From: Prolixibacteraceae bacterium
GTDB taxonomy: Bacteria > Bacteroidota > Bacteroidia > Bacteroidales > Prolixibacteraceae
NCBI GenBank assembly: GCA_029975525.1
Contig: JARKOX010000187.1
Location: forward strand, 1-61,097
Length of the DNA: 61,097 nt
Reading direction: 5' to 3'
Made by a program: the position numbers and the translations under genes. Positions 6,999 through 16,472 of the stretch are shown here, piece after piece (positions within the stretch are counted from its first letter, which is position 1; each line of letters starts with the position of its first letter). The notes under the pieces are model-generated. The model was not told where the DNA came from. It worked only from the letters and a program-made list of their open reading frames with translations, and searched no databases.

Positions 6999-9900
6999 AT
7001 GAAAAAACTGATCAAACCTTTTTCTGATCTGAAAGTCAGAACACGGCTAAACCTGATGACCGTTATTACGTTGTTGAGCATCGCCCTGCTGGCGCTGGGA
7101 GCCAATTTTTTCTTCCGGTCGGGCAAAGCGCTGGTGTTTATTGTAAATGCTGAAAGAGAGCATGCCCGGACTTTTCACACGGGAATCAGCTCGTTTAACC
7201 AGCTCAGCGATTCGGAGGAAGACCTGCAACGGACCCTCCATTACCTCGACCAGGCCAACCAGAATGCCCTGCTCTTTTCCACAATTGACTCCATCCTGGA
7301 GAATATGCCCCGGAAAGAGTGGTCCAGCCTGCTCCTGTCTACCTACGGCGACGGACTGAACAACAAGTTGCGAAACGCCCATCTGCTGGGAAACCGTCTG
7401 AAAATATTTTTTGCCCTGAACCTTCCCCAGGTCAGGCAGAGCAAGCAGATTGCCGGCGAATGTTACCGGATGGGACTGCTTTTGCGGGAAAATCTCCTGA
7501 CCTGGCGCAACAATCCCACGGCTGAAAATTATACCCGCTTTCGGGTTAGCCTCAACGCTACCCAGGAACATTACCGCAATTTCAGCAAACAGATCGATGG
7601 GGTTATCGACCTGCTCAACAAGGTTTTTATAAATACCCTTCTGTTCTGGATAGTAATATTGGCAGCCGTCTCGTGGTACTTCTCCGCAAAAATATCCAGG
7701 TCGCTCACCGCACCCATCGAAAAACTGGTTGAGAATTTTAACATCATCGCTACCGGAAATATCCATTCGGTGGTGAATATCGATTCCGACAGTGAAATCG
7801 GGGAGTTGTCGCGTTCGTTTAACCGGATCCAGGCCGGGTTCCGGGAGGTGGTCAACCATGCCAAGTTGGTCGCCCAGGGGGAATTTGGAATACGGTTGGA
7901 GCCCAAATCGCAAGCCGACGAACTTTCCGTGGCCCTCAACCAGATGTCGGCCGGATTGCTGCAGTCGAAAGAGAAGGAGGAGGCCGAAACCTGGATCAGA
8001 AACGGAATGACCGAGCTGGTGGCGCATATTCAGGGTGATTTCGCCGTTCGCGACCTGGCCGGGCGGATCATCCGGTTTATCACCGGCTATTTGCAGGTGG
8101 AGGCCGGCGCTGTTTATACCTATGACGAGCCGGTACAAGAGCTCGAACTGACCGCCAGCGTGGGGTTGAACGCCGACCAGATTAAAAAGAAGGTTGCGTT
8201 GGGAGAAGGGTTGGTGGGAAAAGTGGCCAAAGATCAGGAGTTCCTCTCTCTCGCTGCCCCGCTGGATGACTTCAAGAGCTACAGCGCCTCCGGAGAAATT
8301 GTATTGCGGCATGTCTACATTTTTGCACTGGTTTACAACCAAAAAGTGCGCGGCGTGGTTGAACTGGCCGCCACCCGTCCGCTTTCGGAGGTGGAAATCC
8401 GCTTTCTGAAAAATGCCTCGGAAATCATGGCTATCCAAACCCGCACGGCGGTTTCGCGCTACCGGCTGGAAGAGCTGTTGAGAAAGACCCGCGAGCAGTC
8501 GGAAGAGCTGACCCGCCAACAGGAGATTCTGCAGCAGAACCTGGCCGAAAAACAGGCTTTTCAGGAGGAACTGGAGAAGCGGATCCTCGAAAACGAAGAG
8601 ATGCAAAAGGTGCTCGAGTGGGAAAAGTCGTTGCTCGACACGCTGATGAATAACCTCCCCGACAAAATTTACTTTAAGGATACCGAAAGCCGGTTTATCA
8701 AAGTCAGCAAATCGATGGCTCAAAATGTGGGACTGTCCGTTCCGGAGGCAATAGTTGGCAAAACTGATTTCGATATTTTTACCGAAGAACACGCCCGGCC
8801 TGCGTTTGAGATGGAACAGGAGATCCTCCGGACGCGCCGCCCCATTGTCGGGTTGATCGAAAAAGAGACCGGCCGGGATGGGAAAGTCCGCTACGTCTCG
8901 TCCACCAAAATGCCGTTTCAGAATGAAAAAGGCGAATTGCTGGGCACTTTTGGCATCTCGAGTGATGTGACGGAGATCAAGCAGCTGGAGTTAGAATTAA
9001 AAGAACGCAATACCGACCTGGAGGCTCAGAAAGAGAAGATGCGGCTGGCCAACGAAGAGTTGTATGCCCAGCAGGAAGAGATCCGGGTGGCGCATGACGA
9101 GCTGGCGGAGCACGCCCGGATTCTGACAGAAAATGAAAAAACGCTGCAGGTGCAGCAGGAAGAGCTGCGCGTGGCCAACGAAGAGCTGGAACAGCGCGCC
9201 GGACAGCTGGAGATGCAGAAAAGCGAAATCGTTGCCAAAAACAATGAGTTGCTGGAGGTTTACAACAGGTTGCAGCACAAAGCCAGCCTGCTGGAAGCCA
9301 GCAGCCGCTACAAATCGGAATTCCTGGCCAACATGTCGCACGAGCTGCGTACCCCTCTTAACAGTCTGTTGATCCTCTCGAAAATCCTGACCAAAAATAA
9401 ATTGCAAAACCTCACCGATGATCAGCTCAAATCGGTAAAAATTATTCATAAAAGCGGGACCGACCTGCTGCATCTGATCAACGAAATCCTCGATCTGTCG
9501 AAGATCGAAGCCGGAAAGGTGACGCTCGACCGTTCGGTTTTTCCGGTGAGTGAAATGCAGAATGAGATTTTGCAGGACTTTCAGCCGGTAGCCGACGAGA
9601 AGAAGATTGACCTCAGCGTGACGCTGGCGCCCGGCTTCCCGACGCTGCTCTATTCCGACCGCAACCGGCTGATGCAGATCATCCGCAACCTGATTGCCAA
9701 CGCCTTTAAATTTACCAGTGCGGGCGGGGTTACAGTCCGGTTCGGATTACCGCCGGCGGATGTTGCCTTCTACAACGAGGAGCTGAACCATGAAAACAGC
9801 TGTTTTATCTCTGTTGAAGATACCGGGATAGGTATTCCGGCCGACAAGCTGGGGGCGATTTTTGAAGCCTTTCAGCAGGCCGACGGCAGCATCTCCCGCA

Positions 9901-11303
9901 GGTATGGCGGCACCGGCCTGGGGCTTTCCATTTCGAGGGAGCTGACGCGGATGCTGGGCGGCGAAATCCACGTTCACAGCGAAGTGGACAAGGGGTCGGT
10001 GTTCACCCTGTATCTTCCGTTAAACAAGAGTAAAATCAGTGGCGAGGAGCCCGAAACGGTTCCGCCGAAAAAAGAGCGGCCGGAAACGGCACCCAAAACC
10101 GGAACAGCACCGGCGCCGCTTCCGCAGTTTATTCCCGACGACCGCGACAATCCCCGGCTTGCCAAGTTGATCCTGGTCATCCAGGGCGATGAGCAGAAGG
10201 CGTTGCAAACCAGCGAACAGTGCCGCAGCCGTGGTTTCGGGGTGATTGCCGCCCGCTCCATTGCCGATGGTGTTGTGCTGGCGCGGGCTTTCCTGCCCAA
10301 AGCCATCATTCTGGCCCCGGAAATGAACCTCGGCGAAGATATCCAGCGGTTAAAAGAGGAACCGGCCACCCGCAACCTGCCGGTCCACCTGTTTACACGG
10401 ATTGAAGACGACCTGCTTTCAGAACTGGAAGAGCTGAAAACGGCCGAATCGGAAGATATCGGGCGGATCGCGGAAAATATTAAAAAAGCCGTACCGGCTA
10501 GCTACCGCAATATCCTGCTGGTGGAAGATGATCCGGCTACCCGCGAAGCCATCCACCTGCTTTTCGAAGGAAAGGAGCTAAAGATTGATGAGGCCCGCAA
10601 CGGACAGCAGGCCTATGAAAAGATCAGACAGGAGAATTACGACTGTGTTATCCTCGATTTGGGCTTACCCGATTTTACCGGGCTGGAGCTGCTTGAAAAA
10701 CTGCAGCAGGAGAAGGTCCGTATCCCGAATGTGATCATCCACACGGCGCGCGAGCTGACTGCTGCCGACCAGAAAGCGCTGCGCCGGTTTTCCAACTCCA
10801 TTGTGATCAAAGGGGTCAAATCCGACGAACGGCTGATGGACGAGGTGACACTTTTCCTCCACCAGCTGGAGACCACCCTGCCCCGGCCGCTCCGCAAAGA
10901 GCCAGTCCGCGATGCCGACGACTCCATCTTTGAAGGGAAACGGATCCTGATTGTGGATGACGACATCCGCAACATTTTTGCCCTGGCGCAAATCCTCGAA
11001 GAGAAGGGGATTGAGATTGTGGAGGCGGAAAACGGGAGAGATGCCCTCAACCTGCTGTCCCGCGATGCCCGCTTCGACCTCATCCTGATGGATCTGATGA
11101 TGCCCGAAATGGACGGCTACCAAGCCATGAAAACCATTCGGGCCGACCTCTCCATCCGCGAAATCCCCATCATTGCCATCACCGCCAAAGCGATGAAAGA
11201 CGATTACCACGAAGCCATCCGGCACGGGGCCAATGACTACATCGCCAAACCGGTTGACGACCAGAAGTTGTTCTCTTTGTTAAAAATTTGGTTATCCAAT
11301 TGA
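6999..11303 (+). CDS. Hybrid sensor histidine kinase: HAMP x2-GAF-PAS-coiled coil-HisKA-HATPase-3 receivers
   Basis: A 1434-residue membrane sensor kinase. TM1 (about 17-39) and TM2 (about 209-229) flank a helical periplasmic domain of about 165 residues. A HAMP (about 233-285) and a second HAMP-like segment (about 290-325) follow. Next come GAF (about 345-490), PAS (about 544-660) and a long Glu/Gln-rich coiled coil (about 660-775). The HisKA box SHELRTPLN places the phospho-His at about H781; the HATPase spans about 885-1010 (GIGIPADKL, GGTGLGLSIS). Three receivers follow. The first (about 1047-1160) has Ala where the phospho-Asp belongs (KAIILAPEMN). The second and third have intact acceptors at about D1220 and D1365. 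The gene is first in a tight operon; its stop lies 3 bases from the next start. The ligand is unknown. Confidence 0.94.
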   Translation: MKKLIKPFSDLKVRTRLNLMTVITLLSIALLALGANFFFRSGKALVFIVNAEREHARTFHTGISSFNQLSDSEEDLQRTLHYLDQANQNALLFSTIDSILENMPRKEWSSLLLSTYGDGLNNKLRNAHLLGNRLKIFFALNLPQVRQSKQIAGECYRMGLLLRENLLTWRNNPTAENYTRFRVSLNATQEHYRNFSKQIDGVIDLLNKVFINTLLFWIVILAAVSWYFSAKISRSLTAPIEKLVENFNIIATGNIHSVVNIDSDSEIGELSRSFNRIQAGFREVVNHAKLVAQGEFGIRLEPKSQADELSVALNQMSAGLLQSKEKEEAETWIRNGMTELVAHIQGDFAVRDLAGRIIRFITGYLQVEAGAVYTYDEPVQELELTASVGLNADQIKKKVALGEGLVGKVAKDQEFLSLAAPLDDFKSYSASGEIVLRHVYIFALVYNQKVRGVVELAATRPLSEVEIRFLKNASEIMAIQTRTAVSRYRLEELLRKTREQSEELTRQQEILQQNLAEKQAFQEELEKRILENEEMQKVLEWEKSLLDTLMNNLPDKIYFKDTESRFIKVSKSMAQNVGLSVPEAIVGKTDFDIFTEEHARPAFEMEQEILRTRRPIVGLIEKETGRDGKVRYVSSTKMPFQNEKGELLGTFGISSDVTEIKQLELELKERNTDLEAQKEKMRLANEELYAQQEEIRVAHDELAEHARILTENEKTLQVQQEELRVANEELEQRAGQLEMQKSEIVAKNNELLEVYNRLQHKASLLEASSRYKSEFLANMSHELRTPLNSLLILSKILTKNKLQNLTDDQLKSVKIIHKSGTDLLHLINEILDLSKIEAGKVTLDRSVFPVSEMQNEILQDFQPVADEKKIDLSVTLAPGFPTLLYSDRNRLMQIIRNLIANAFKFTSAGGVTVRFGLPPADVAFYNEELNHENSCFISVEDTGIGIPADKLGAIFEAFQQADGSISRRYGGTGLGLSISRELTRMLGGEIHVHSEVDKGSVFTLYLPLNKSKISGEEPETVPPKKERPETAPKTGTAPAPLPQFIPDDRDNPRLAKLILVIQGDEQKALQTSEQCRSRGFGVIAARSIADGVVLARAFLPKAIILAPEMNLGEDIQRLKEEPATRNLPVHLFTRIEDDLLSELEELKTAESEDIGRIAENIKKAVPASYRNILLVEDDPATREAIHLLFEGKELKIDEARNGQQAYEKIRQENYDCVILDLGLPDFTGLELLEKLQQEKVRIPNVIIHTARELTAADQKALRRFSNSIVIKGVKSDERLMDEVTLFLHQLETTLPRPLRKEPVRDADDSIFEGKRILIVDDDIRNIFALAQILEEKGIEIVEAENGRDALNLLSRDARFDLILMDLMMPEMDGYQAMKTIRADLSIREIPIIAITAKAMKDDYHEAIRHGANDYIAKPVDDQKLFSLLKIWLSN

Positions 11304-11306
11304 GGT

Positions 11307-12884
11307 ATGAATACGCCTAAAATCCTGATTGTTGACGACCGGCTGGAAAACCTGATCAGCCTGGAGATGATCCTGAGCGATTTTTCTGTGGAATTTGTGC
11401 GGGCATTTTCGGGAGAAGAGGCCCTGCGTAAAACGTTGAAAGAAGATTTTGCCATGGCCATCCTGGATGTGCAGATGCCCGGCATGGACGGCTACGAAAC
11501 CTTGTCGCTGATGCGAAACCGGCATAAAACCAGGTATTTGCCGGTCATTTTTGTGTCGGCTATCCATCAAAGCGATGTGCACATTATCCGGGGCATTGAA
11601 ACCGGCGCCATCGACTTTATCCCTAAACCCATTATTCCGGAGATCCTGGTCGGAAAAGTGAGGGTTTTTCTCGATCTGTATAAACAGAAACAGGAACTTT
11701 TCCAGATGATGATGACGCTGGGTGAAAAGAACCGCGAGCTTACCATCCAGCGTGAAAAGGCGGAAAAAGCCACCGACGCCAAATCTTTTTACCTGGCCTA
11801 CATGTCTCACGAAATCCGTACCCCGCTCAGCGGAATCCTCGGTGTTTCGCGAGTTTTGGAAAAAACCAGCCTGGATGCCGAACAGAAAAAGTTGCTACAA
11901 ACCGTGATTTCGTCGGGCGAGCATGTTATCAGCATCATCAACGATATCCTTGATTACTCCAAAATTGAGTCGGGGCAGGTGGCGCTGGAGAAGATCCCGT
12001 TTGACCTGCGGGAGGTTGTCGGGAGTGTTTGCGGACTGCTGGTACACAACGCGCACGAAAAAAATATCCGGCTGGAGGTTTCGGTCGATGAAGCGCTGCC
12101 CTCATCGCTGATTGGCGATCCGCTGCGGATAAACCAGATTGTGACCAACCTGGTAAACAACGCCATCAAGTTTACCGACCAGGGCGGGGTTACCATCCGG
12201 GTGAGTGTGCCGGAATACCGGGAAAATCAGGTCAGGGTGAAAATTAGTGTAACCGACACCGGCATTGGGATCTCCGACGAGGGGAAAAAGAAACTTTTTA
12301 AGGAGTACTCCCAGACCGAACTTTCCACTTCGCGCAAATATGGGGGAACAGGCCTTGGACTGGCGATCTGCAAAAACCTGGTGTCGCTGATGGAGGGAGA
12401 AATCGGGGTCAACAGCCAAGCGGGGGAAGGAGCAGAGTTTTGGGTGGAAGTTCCGCTCTGTTGCGCCGCTCCGGCGGAAACCGCGGAGGAGCTCCCCGAT
12501 CCGGGCGGGATAAAAATTTTGCTGGCCGAAGACAACAAGGTCAATCAACTGGTTATCTCCCATCTGTTGAAGAATATGGAGCTGGATTGCGACATCGCCA
12601 ACAACGGGAAGGAAGCTTTCGAGATGTTCCGCGAAAAGTCGTACGATCTGATTTTGATGGATATGCAGATGCCGGAGATGGACGGGCTGGAAGCCACCGG
12701 GAAGATCAGGGAATATGAGCGGGACAACCCCTGCCGAAAAGCCATTTACATTGTAGCGGTGACCGCCAATGTGTTTGAAGAAGAGCGGAAAAAATGCCTG
12801 GAAGCCGGGATGAACGATTTCCTGAGCAAGCCGTTTAAAGAGTCAGAAATTAAAAAGGTGATCAGTCATGCCGCAAGATCGTAA
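11307..12884 (+). CDS. Soluble hybrid histidine kinase: receiver-HisKA-HATPase-receiver
   Basis: A 525-residue cytoplasmic kinase without TM segments. The N-terminal receiver (ILIVDDRLENL, phospho-Asp about D54 in AILDVQMPGMDG) is followed by a short coiled coil (about 130-155). The HisKA box MSHEIRTPLSG gives about H168. The HATPase holds GIGISDEGKK and GGTGLGLAIC. A second receiver follows (ILLAEDNKVNQ, about D452 in LILMDMQMPEMDG). It probably takes phosphate from or exchanges phosphate with the large membrane kinase just upstream, since the input is a receiver rather than a sensor; this is inference. No DNA-binding output domain occurs in any gene of the operon. The 3' end overlaps cheR by 17 bases. 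Confidence 0.94.
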   Translation: MNTPKILIVDDRLENLISLEMILSDFSVEFVRAFSGEEALRKTLKEDFAMAILDVQMPGMDGYETLSLMRNRHKTRYLPVIFVSAIHQSDVHIIRGIETGAIDFIPKPIIPEILVGKVRVFLDLYKQKQELFQMMMTLGEKNRELTIQREKAEKATDAKSFYLAYMSHEIRTPLSGILGVSRVLEKTSLDAEQKKLLQTVISSGEHVISIINDILDYSKIESGQVALEKIPFDLREVVGSVCGLLVHNAHEKNIRLEVSVDEALPSSLIGDPLRINQIVTNLVNNAIKFTDQGGVTIRVSVPEYRENQVRVKISVTDTGIGISDEGKKKLFKEYSQTELSTSRKYGGTGLGLAICKNLVSLMEGEIGVNSQAGEGAEFWVEVPLCCAAPAETAEELPDPGGIKILLAEDNKVNQLVISHLLKNMELDCDIANNGKEAFEMFREKSYDLILMDMQMPEMDGLEATGKIREYERDNPCRKAIYIVAVTANVFEEERKKCLEAGMNDFLSKPFKESEIKKVISHAARS

Positions 12885-13749
12885 AACCGGACAGGGCGCC
12901 ATCCCCGAAAACAACGGGGCTGCCGATGTGCAGGACATTGAAATCCAGTTGCTGCTCGAAGCGGTTTATCTTCGTTACGGATACGATTTTCGCAACTACA
13001 GCCGGGCGCACCTGCGCAGGCGCGTAAATTACCGTTTGAAGATCGACGGGTTGCAAACGGTTTCCGAACTGCAAAGTAAGATCTTGTGGAGCCGCGACGC
13101 CTTTAATACCCTGCTGCAGGATTTTTCGATCAATGTGACCGAGATGTTCCGCGATCCGGAGTTTTACCGCACGTTTCGCGAAAAAGTGGTGCCGATTCTT
13201 TCCACCTACCCCCATCTCAAGATTTGGCATGCCGGCTGTTCAACCGGCGAGGAGGTTTACTCGCTGGCCATCCTGCTCTCCGAAGAGAACCTGCTGAACC
13301 GGACGCAGGTTTATGCCACCGACTTCAATAAAAAGGTGCTGGAAGTGGCCAAAGAGGGAATTTTTCAGGCCAAACACTTCGAAGCTTTCGGGGAGAATTA
13401 TAAACAGGCGGGCGGTAAATTTCAGCTCTCCGACTACTACACCGCGCGGTACGGGTCGGTTAAGTTCGACCAGTCGCTCGCCCGGCGGATTGTATTTGCC
13501 GACCACAACCTGGCGACCGACAATGTTTTTGCCGAAGTGCATCTGATCTTTTGCCGGAACGTCCTGATCTATTTCGATAAAAAATTGCAAAGCCGCGTCA
13601 TTGGGCTGTTTTCCGGAAGTTTGATTCCCGGCGGTTTCCTCTGTCTGGGGACCAAAGAGAGTTTACGTTTCACCGGCAAAGAGGATGAATTTCACGTGGT
13701 GGATGATACTTTCAGGATTTACAAGAAAAAAACACAACCCTTCGGATGA
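12868..13749 (+). CDS. cheR: CheR-type protein-glutamate O-methyltransferase
   Basis: Transfers methyl groups from S-adenosylmethionine to glutamate side chains, classically on chemoreceptors. At 293 residues it has the standard layout: an N-terminal all-alpha domain (about 25-95, with the basic stretch SRAHLRRRVNYRLK) and a SAM methyltransferase domain (about 100-285). The latter has TEMFRDPEFYRTF, the SAM loop HAGCSTGEEVYS, YATDFNKKVLE and FCRNVLIYFD, all typical of CheR. The Met at 12868 lies inside the preceding kinase gene, which indicates translational coupling. No methyl-accepting receptor is nearby. The Glu/Gln-rich coiled coil of the upstream kinase is a possible substrate, but this is inference. 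Confidence 0.93.
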   Translation: MPQDRKTGQGAIPENNGAADVQDIEIQLLLEAVYLRYGYDFRNYSRAHLRRRVNYRLKIDGLQTVSELQSKILWSRDAFNTLLQDFSINVTEMFRDPEFYRTFREKVVPILSTYPHLKIWHAGCSTGEEVYSLAILLSEENLLNRTQVYATDFNKKVLEVAKEGIFQAKHFEAFGENYKQAGGKFQLSDYYTARYGSVKFDQSLARRIVFADHNLATDNVFAEVHLIFCRNVLIYFDKKLQSRVIGLFSGSLIPGGFLCLGTKESLRFTGKEDEFHVVDDTFRIYKKKTQPFG

Positions 13750-14312
13750 TTGAGGCGGTGGTCATAGGAGCTTCGTTTGGCGGACTGCAGGCAACCCGGT
13801 CGATCCTGACGAGCCTGCCTGCCGGATTCAGCGTTCCGGTGATCATCGTGCTGCATGTGGGCCCGCACTCCATCAGCTTGTTTATCGAAACCCTGAATGA
13901 ACATACCCCTTTCCGGGTGACCGAGGCTGCCGATCATGAACTGCTGCTTCCCCGAACCGTCTATTTTGCCCCGCCCAACTACCACCTGCTGGTTGAAAAC
14001 CGTGAAATGCTAACGCTTTCAACAGAAGAGAAGGTTAACTTTTCGCGTCCTTCCATCGATGTGTTGTTCGAAACGGCGGCGTGGGCTTTTGGTCCCCGGG
14101 TGGCGGGGGTGCTGCTCACCGGCGCCAATAACGACGGCGCCTACGGGCTGAAATGTATCGGCGACGCCGGCGGAATTACCATTGTGGAAGATCCCGAAAC
14201 GGCCCAGGTACCGGTTATGCCCGAAGCAGCCGTAAAACTTTTTACCCCCGGCTACATTCTTCCTCTTGCCGGAATCGGGCCACTGCTGGGCAGAGTGGCC
14301 GCCGGGGGGTGA
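13746..14312 (+). CDS. cheB: CheB-type methylesterase, receiver-less
   Basis: Removes glutamyl methyl esters, the reverse of CheR. Only the catalytic domain is present (188 residues); the usual N-terminal receiver is absent, so activity is probably not controlled by direct phosphorylation. The catalytic triad is visible: S10 in VIGASFGG, H37 in VLHVGPHS and D130 in LLTGANNDGAYG. The start overlaps the cheR stop by four bases (ATGA), a coupling arrangement. The gene ends 7 bases from the convergent glyS stop, with no visible terminator between them. Confidence 0.93.
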   Translation: MIEAVVIGASFGGLQATRSILTSLPAGFSVPVIIVLHVGPHSISLFIETLNEHTPFRVTEAADHELLLPRTVYFAPPNYHLLVENREMLTLSTEEKVNFSRPSIDVLFETAAWAFGPRVAGVLLTGANNDGAYGLKCIGDAGGITIVEDPETAQVPVMPEAAVKLFTPGYILPLAGIGPLLGRVAAGG

Positions 14313-14319
14313 GGTCCTG

Positions 14320-15873
14320 TTATTTCAGCTTTTCAAACAGGCTGCGGAAACTTACCTGTTCGGCAATGATCTCCCTGACTTTTTCTATCGGCACGCGCTC
14401 CTGCTCCATGGTGTCGCGGTAGCGGATGGTGACCTGGTTGTCTTCCAGCGTCTGGTGGTCAACCGTTACGCAGAAGGGGGTGCCAATGGCATCCTGACGG
14501 CGGTAACGTTTCCCGATCGAATCTTTTTCGTCGTACTGGCAGTTGAAATCGAACTTCAGGTTGTCGATAATTTCGCGGGCTTTTTCAGGCAGCCCCTCTT
14601 TTTTTACCAACGGCAAAACAGCCAGTTTTACCGGAGCCAGTACCGGCGGAATACGAAATACTGTGCGGATATCTTTTTCTCCGTTGGCGGCAACCACCTC
14701 CTCTTCGTGGAAGGAGGCCGAAATCACCTGGAGGAACATGCGGTCGAGGCCGATCGAAGTTTCGACGACATACGGAACATACGATTCGTTCTTTTCGGGG
14801 TCGAAATAGCGGATCTTCTTTCCGGAAAATTTTTCGTGTTGTGAAAGGTCAAAGTCGGTACGCGAGTGGATCCCTTCCACCTCTTTGAATCCAAACGGGA
14901 AGCGGTATTCCACATCGACGGCGGCGTTGGCGTAGTGGGCCAGCTTTTCGTGTTCGTGGAAGCGGTAGTTGTTGTCGCCAAATCCCAGCGCCCGGTGCCA
15001 TTTCATCCGGATATCTTTCCAGATTTCGAACCATTCCAGTTCGGTTCCGGGCGGTACAAAAAACTGCATCTCCATCTGTTCAAATTCCCGCATCCGGAAG
15101 ATAAACTGGCGGGCGACGATTTCGTTGCGGAAGGCTTTCCCGATTTGGGCAATGCCAAAGGGAATCTTCATGCGGCCGGTTTTTTGGACGTTGAGGTAGT
15201 TGACAAAAATACCCTGGGCGGTTTCGGGGCGCAGGAAAACTTTGAGGGCGCCCTCGGCTGTCGATCCCATTTCGGTGGAGAACATCAGGTTAAACTGGCG
15301 CACGTCGGTCCAGTTACGGGTTCCCGAGATGGGGCACACAATTTCGTAATCGAGGATGATCTGTTTCAGCTCTTCCAGGTTCGAATCGTTCAGGGCATTG
15401 CTGAAGCGGGTGTGCAGTTCGTTCCATTTTTGCTGGTATTCGAGGACCCGTGCGTTGGTCTCGCGGAATTTTTGTTCGTCGAAGGCTGCGCCGAAACGTT
15501 TTTGCGCTTTTTCTATCTCCTTGCCGATCCGGTCTTCGAATTTGGCCAGCTGCTCTTCAATCAGCACGTCGGCACGGTACCGTTTTTTCGAATCTTTGTT
15601 GTCGATCAGCGGATCATTGAACGCGTCCACATGGCCCGATGCCTTCCAGATGGTTGGGTGCATGAAGATGGCAGAGTCAATGCCCACCACGTTTTCGTGC
15701 AGCAGCACCATGCTGTCCCACCAATATTTTTTGATGTTGTTTTTCAGTTCAACGCCATACTGACCGTAGTCGTACACTGCGCTGAGACCATCGTAAATTT
15801 CGCTGGACGGGAAAACATAACCGTACTCTTTGCAGTGGGCAATCAATTTTTTGAAAACATCTTCCTGAGCCAT
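14320..15873 (-). CDS. glyS: Glycine--tRNA ligase, single-chain alpha2 type
   Basis: Charges tRNA-Gly with glycine. The 517 residues from MAQEDVFKKL are one class II synthetase chain of the eukaryote/archaeal-like dimeric type (sometimes called glyQS), not the split GlyQ/GlyS of E. coli. Class II motifs are visible: FLRPETAQGIFVNY, GIAQIGKAFRNEI, FIFRMREFEQMEMQFF and ETSIGLDRMFL, followed by a C-terminal anticodon-binding domain (about 410-517). The frame extends 20 codons upstream of the chosen start, but MAQEDVF is the family N-terminus and the -7 box sits between the two possible starts, which rules out the longer form. It is a single-gene unit. Confidence 0.95.
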   Translation of the reverse strand: MAQEDVFKKLIAHCKEYGYVFPSSEIYDGLSAVYDYGQYGVELKNNIKKYWWDSMVLLHENVVGIDSAIFMHPTIWKASGHVDAFNDPLIDNKDSKKRYRADVLIEEQLAKFEDRIGKEIEKAQKRFGAAFDEQKFRETNARVLEYQQKWNELHTRFSNALNDSNLEELKQIILDYEIVCPISGTRNWTDVRQFNLMFSTEMGSTAEGALKVFLRPETAQGIFVNYLNVQKTGRMKIPFGIAQIGKAFRNEIVARQFIFRMREFEQMEMQFFVPPGTELEWFEIWKDIRMKWHRALGFGDNNYRFHEHEKLAHYANAAVDVEYRFPFGFKEVEGIHSRTDFDLSQHEKFSGKKIRYFDPEKNESYVPYVVETSIGLDRMFLQVISASFHEEEVVAANGEKDIRTVFRIPPVLAPVKLAVLPLVKKEGLPEKAREIIDNLKFDFNCQYDEKDSIGKRYRRQDAIGTPFCVTVDHQTLEDNQVTIRYRDTMEQERVPIEKVREIIAEQVSFRSLFEKLK

Positions 15874-15902
15874 GTTCTTAAATTTCTGAATTTTTGAAGG
15901 GA

Positions 15903-15910
15903 CAAAAATA
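15903..15910 (-). promoter_or_regulatory. -7 box for glyS
   Basis: The minus strand reads TATTTTTG, an exact TAnnTTTG, 30 bases upstream of the chosen start. No T-box leader is visible. No well-spaced -33 element was seen. The rest of the gap up to 16164 shows no gene. Confidence 0.5.
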
Positions 15911-16164
15911 ACGGAATAAATCAAAAAACACACAGCCTGTCCGACGGCAATCCAAAGATCGGGTCGTTGGGGAGTGGTTTCCGCAGCGGTTGACGGCCGG
16001 CTGCCGCGCGGTTAAACCTGCGCCGGGCGGGGTTGGTCATTGAATGGGAGTGCCGAAAACAGCCGGAAATTGCAGGATAAAACTGACTCTCGCGGGATTT
16101 TTCAGGGCGCACTTCGGCGCTTCTCCGGCCAGCTCCCGCCTTCGGATCCTTTTCGAAGGATGCG

Positions 16165-16416
16165 CTATTCTACTTCCTCAAAATCGACATATTCGCCTTT
16201 GTCGGAGAAGTTGGTTTTGGGCTGCTGGGGATTGCGTTCAATGGTAACCTCTCCGTCGCGGCGGCCCGCACGCTGCTGATCGCGAATCTGTTCCTGCATG
16301 CGCGACTGCATGTTTTTGATGGTTTTTTCCATCAGCAGGGGCAGCAGATACCGCGTAACCAACTTAAAGCCGTAGTAGATTACGAGAATGATGAAAAGTG
16401 TACGGATAAAATTCAT
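16165..16416 (-). CDS. DUF4834 family small membrane protein
   Basis: An 83-residue protein of unknown function, common in Bacteroidota. One N-terminal hydrophobic helix (about residues 5-27, FIILVIYYGFKLVTRYLLPLL) is followed by a charged, Gln/Arg-rich cytoplasmic-type region (QEQIRDQQRAGRRDGEV). The tail NFSDKGEYVDFEEVE is acidic, and a tail of the form GEYVDFEE is what I recognise of the family. It is a single gene with its own -7 box. The function is not known. Confidence 0.8.
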   Translation of the reverse strand: MNFIRTLFIILVIYYGFKLVTRYLLPLLMEKTIKNMQSRMQEQIRDQQRAGRRDGEVTIERNPQQPKTNFSDKGEYVDFEEVE

Positions 16417-16472
16417 TTCTGAAAATCTAATTACTTATCAAACAGCCTGAAATAAGGTGGCGGTTTGCGCTG

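Noticed and set aside
7047-8792. 581-codon minus-strand frame opposite the large kinase
   Set aside because: No recognisable domain. The plus strand encodes TM, HAMP, GAF and PAS segments through the same bases.
15874-16000. T-box leader before glyS
   Set aside because: No specifier-loop or terminator/antiterminator arrangement is seen, and the -7 box lies only 30 bases from the start codon.
15921-16112. 63-codon minus-strand frame upstream of glyS
   Set aside because: Arg/Pro-rich, no homology I recognise, and it overlaps the glyS promoter region.
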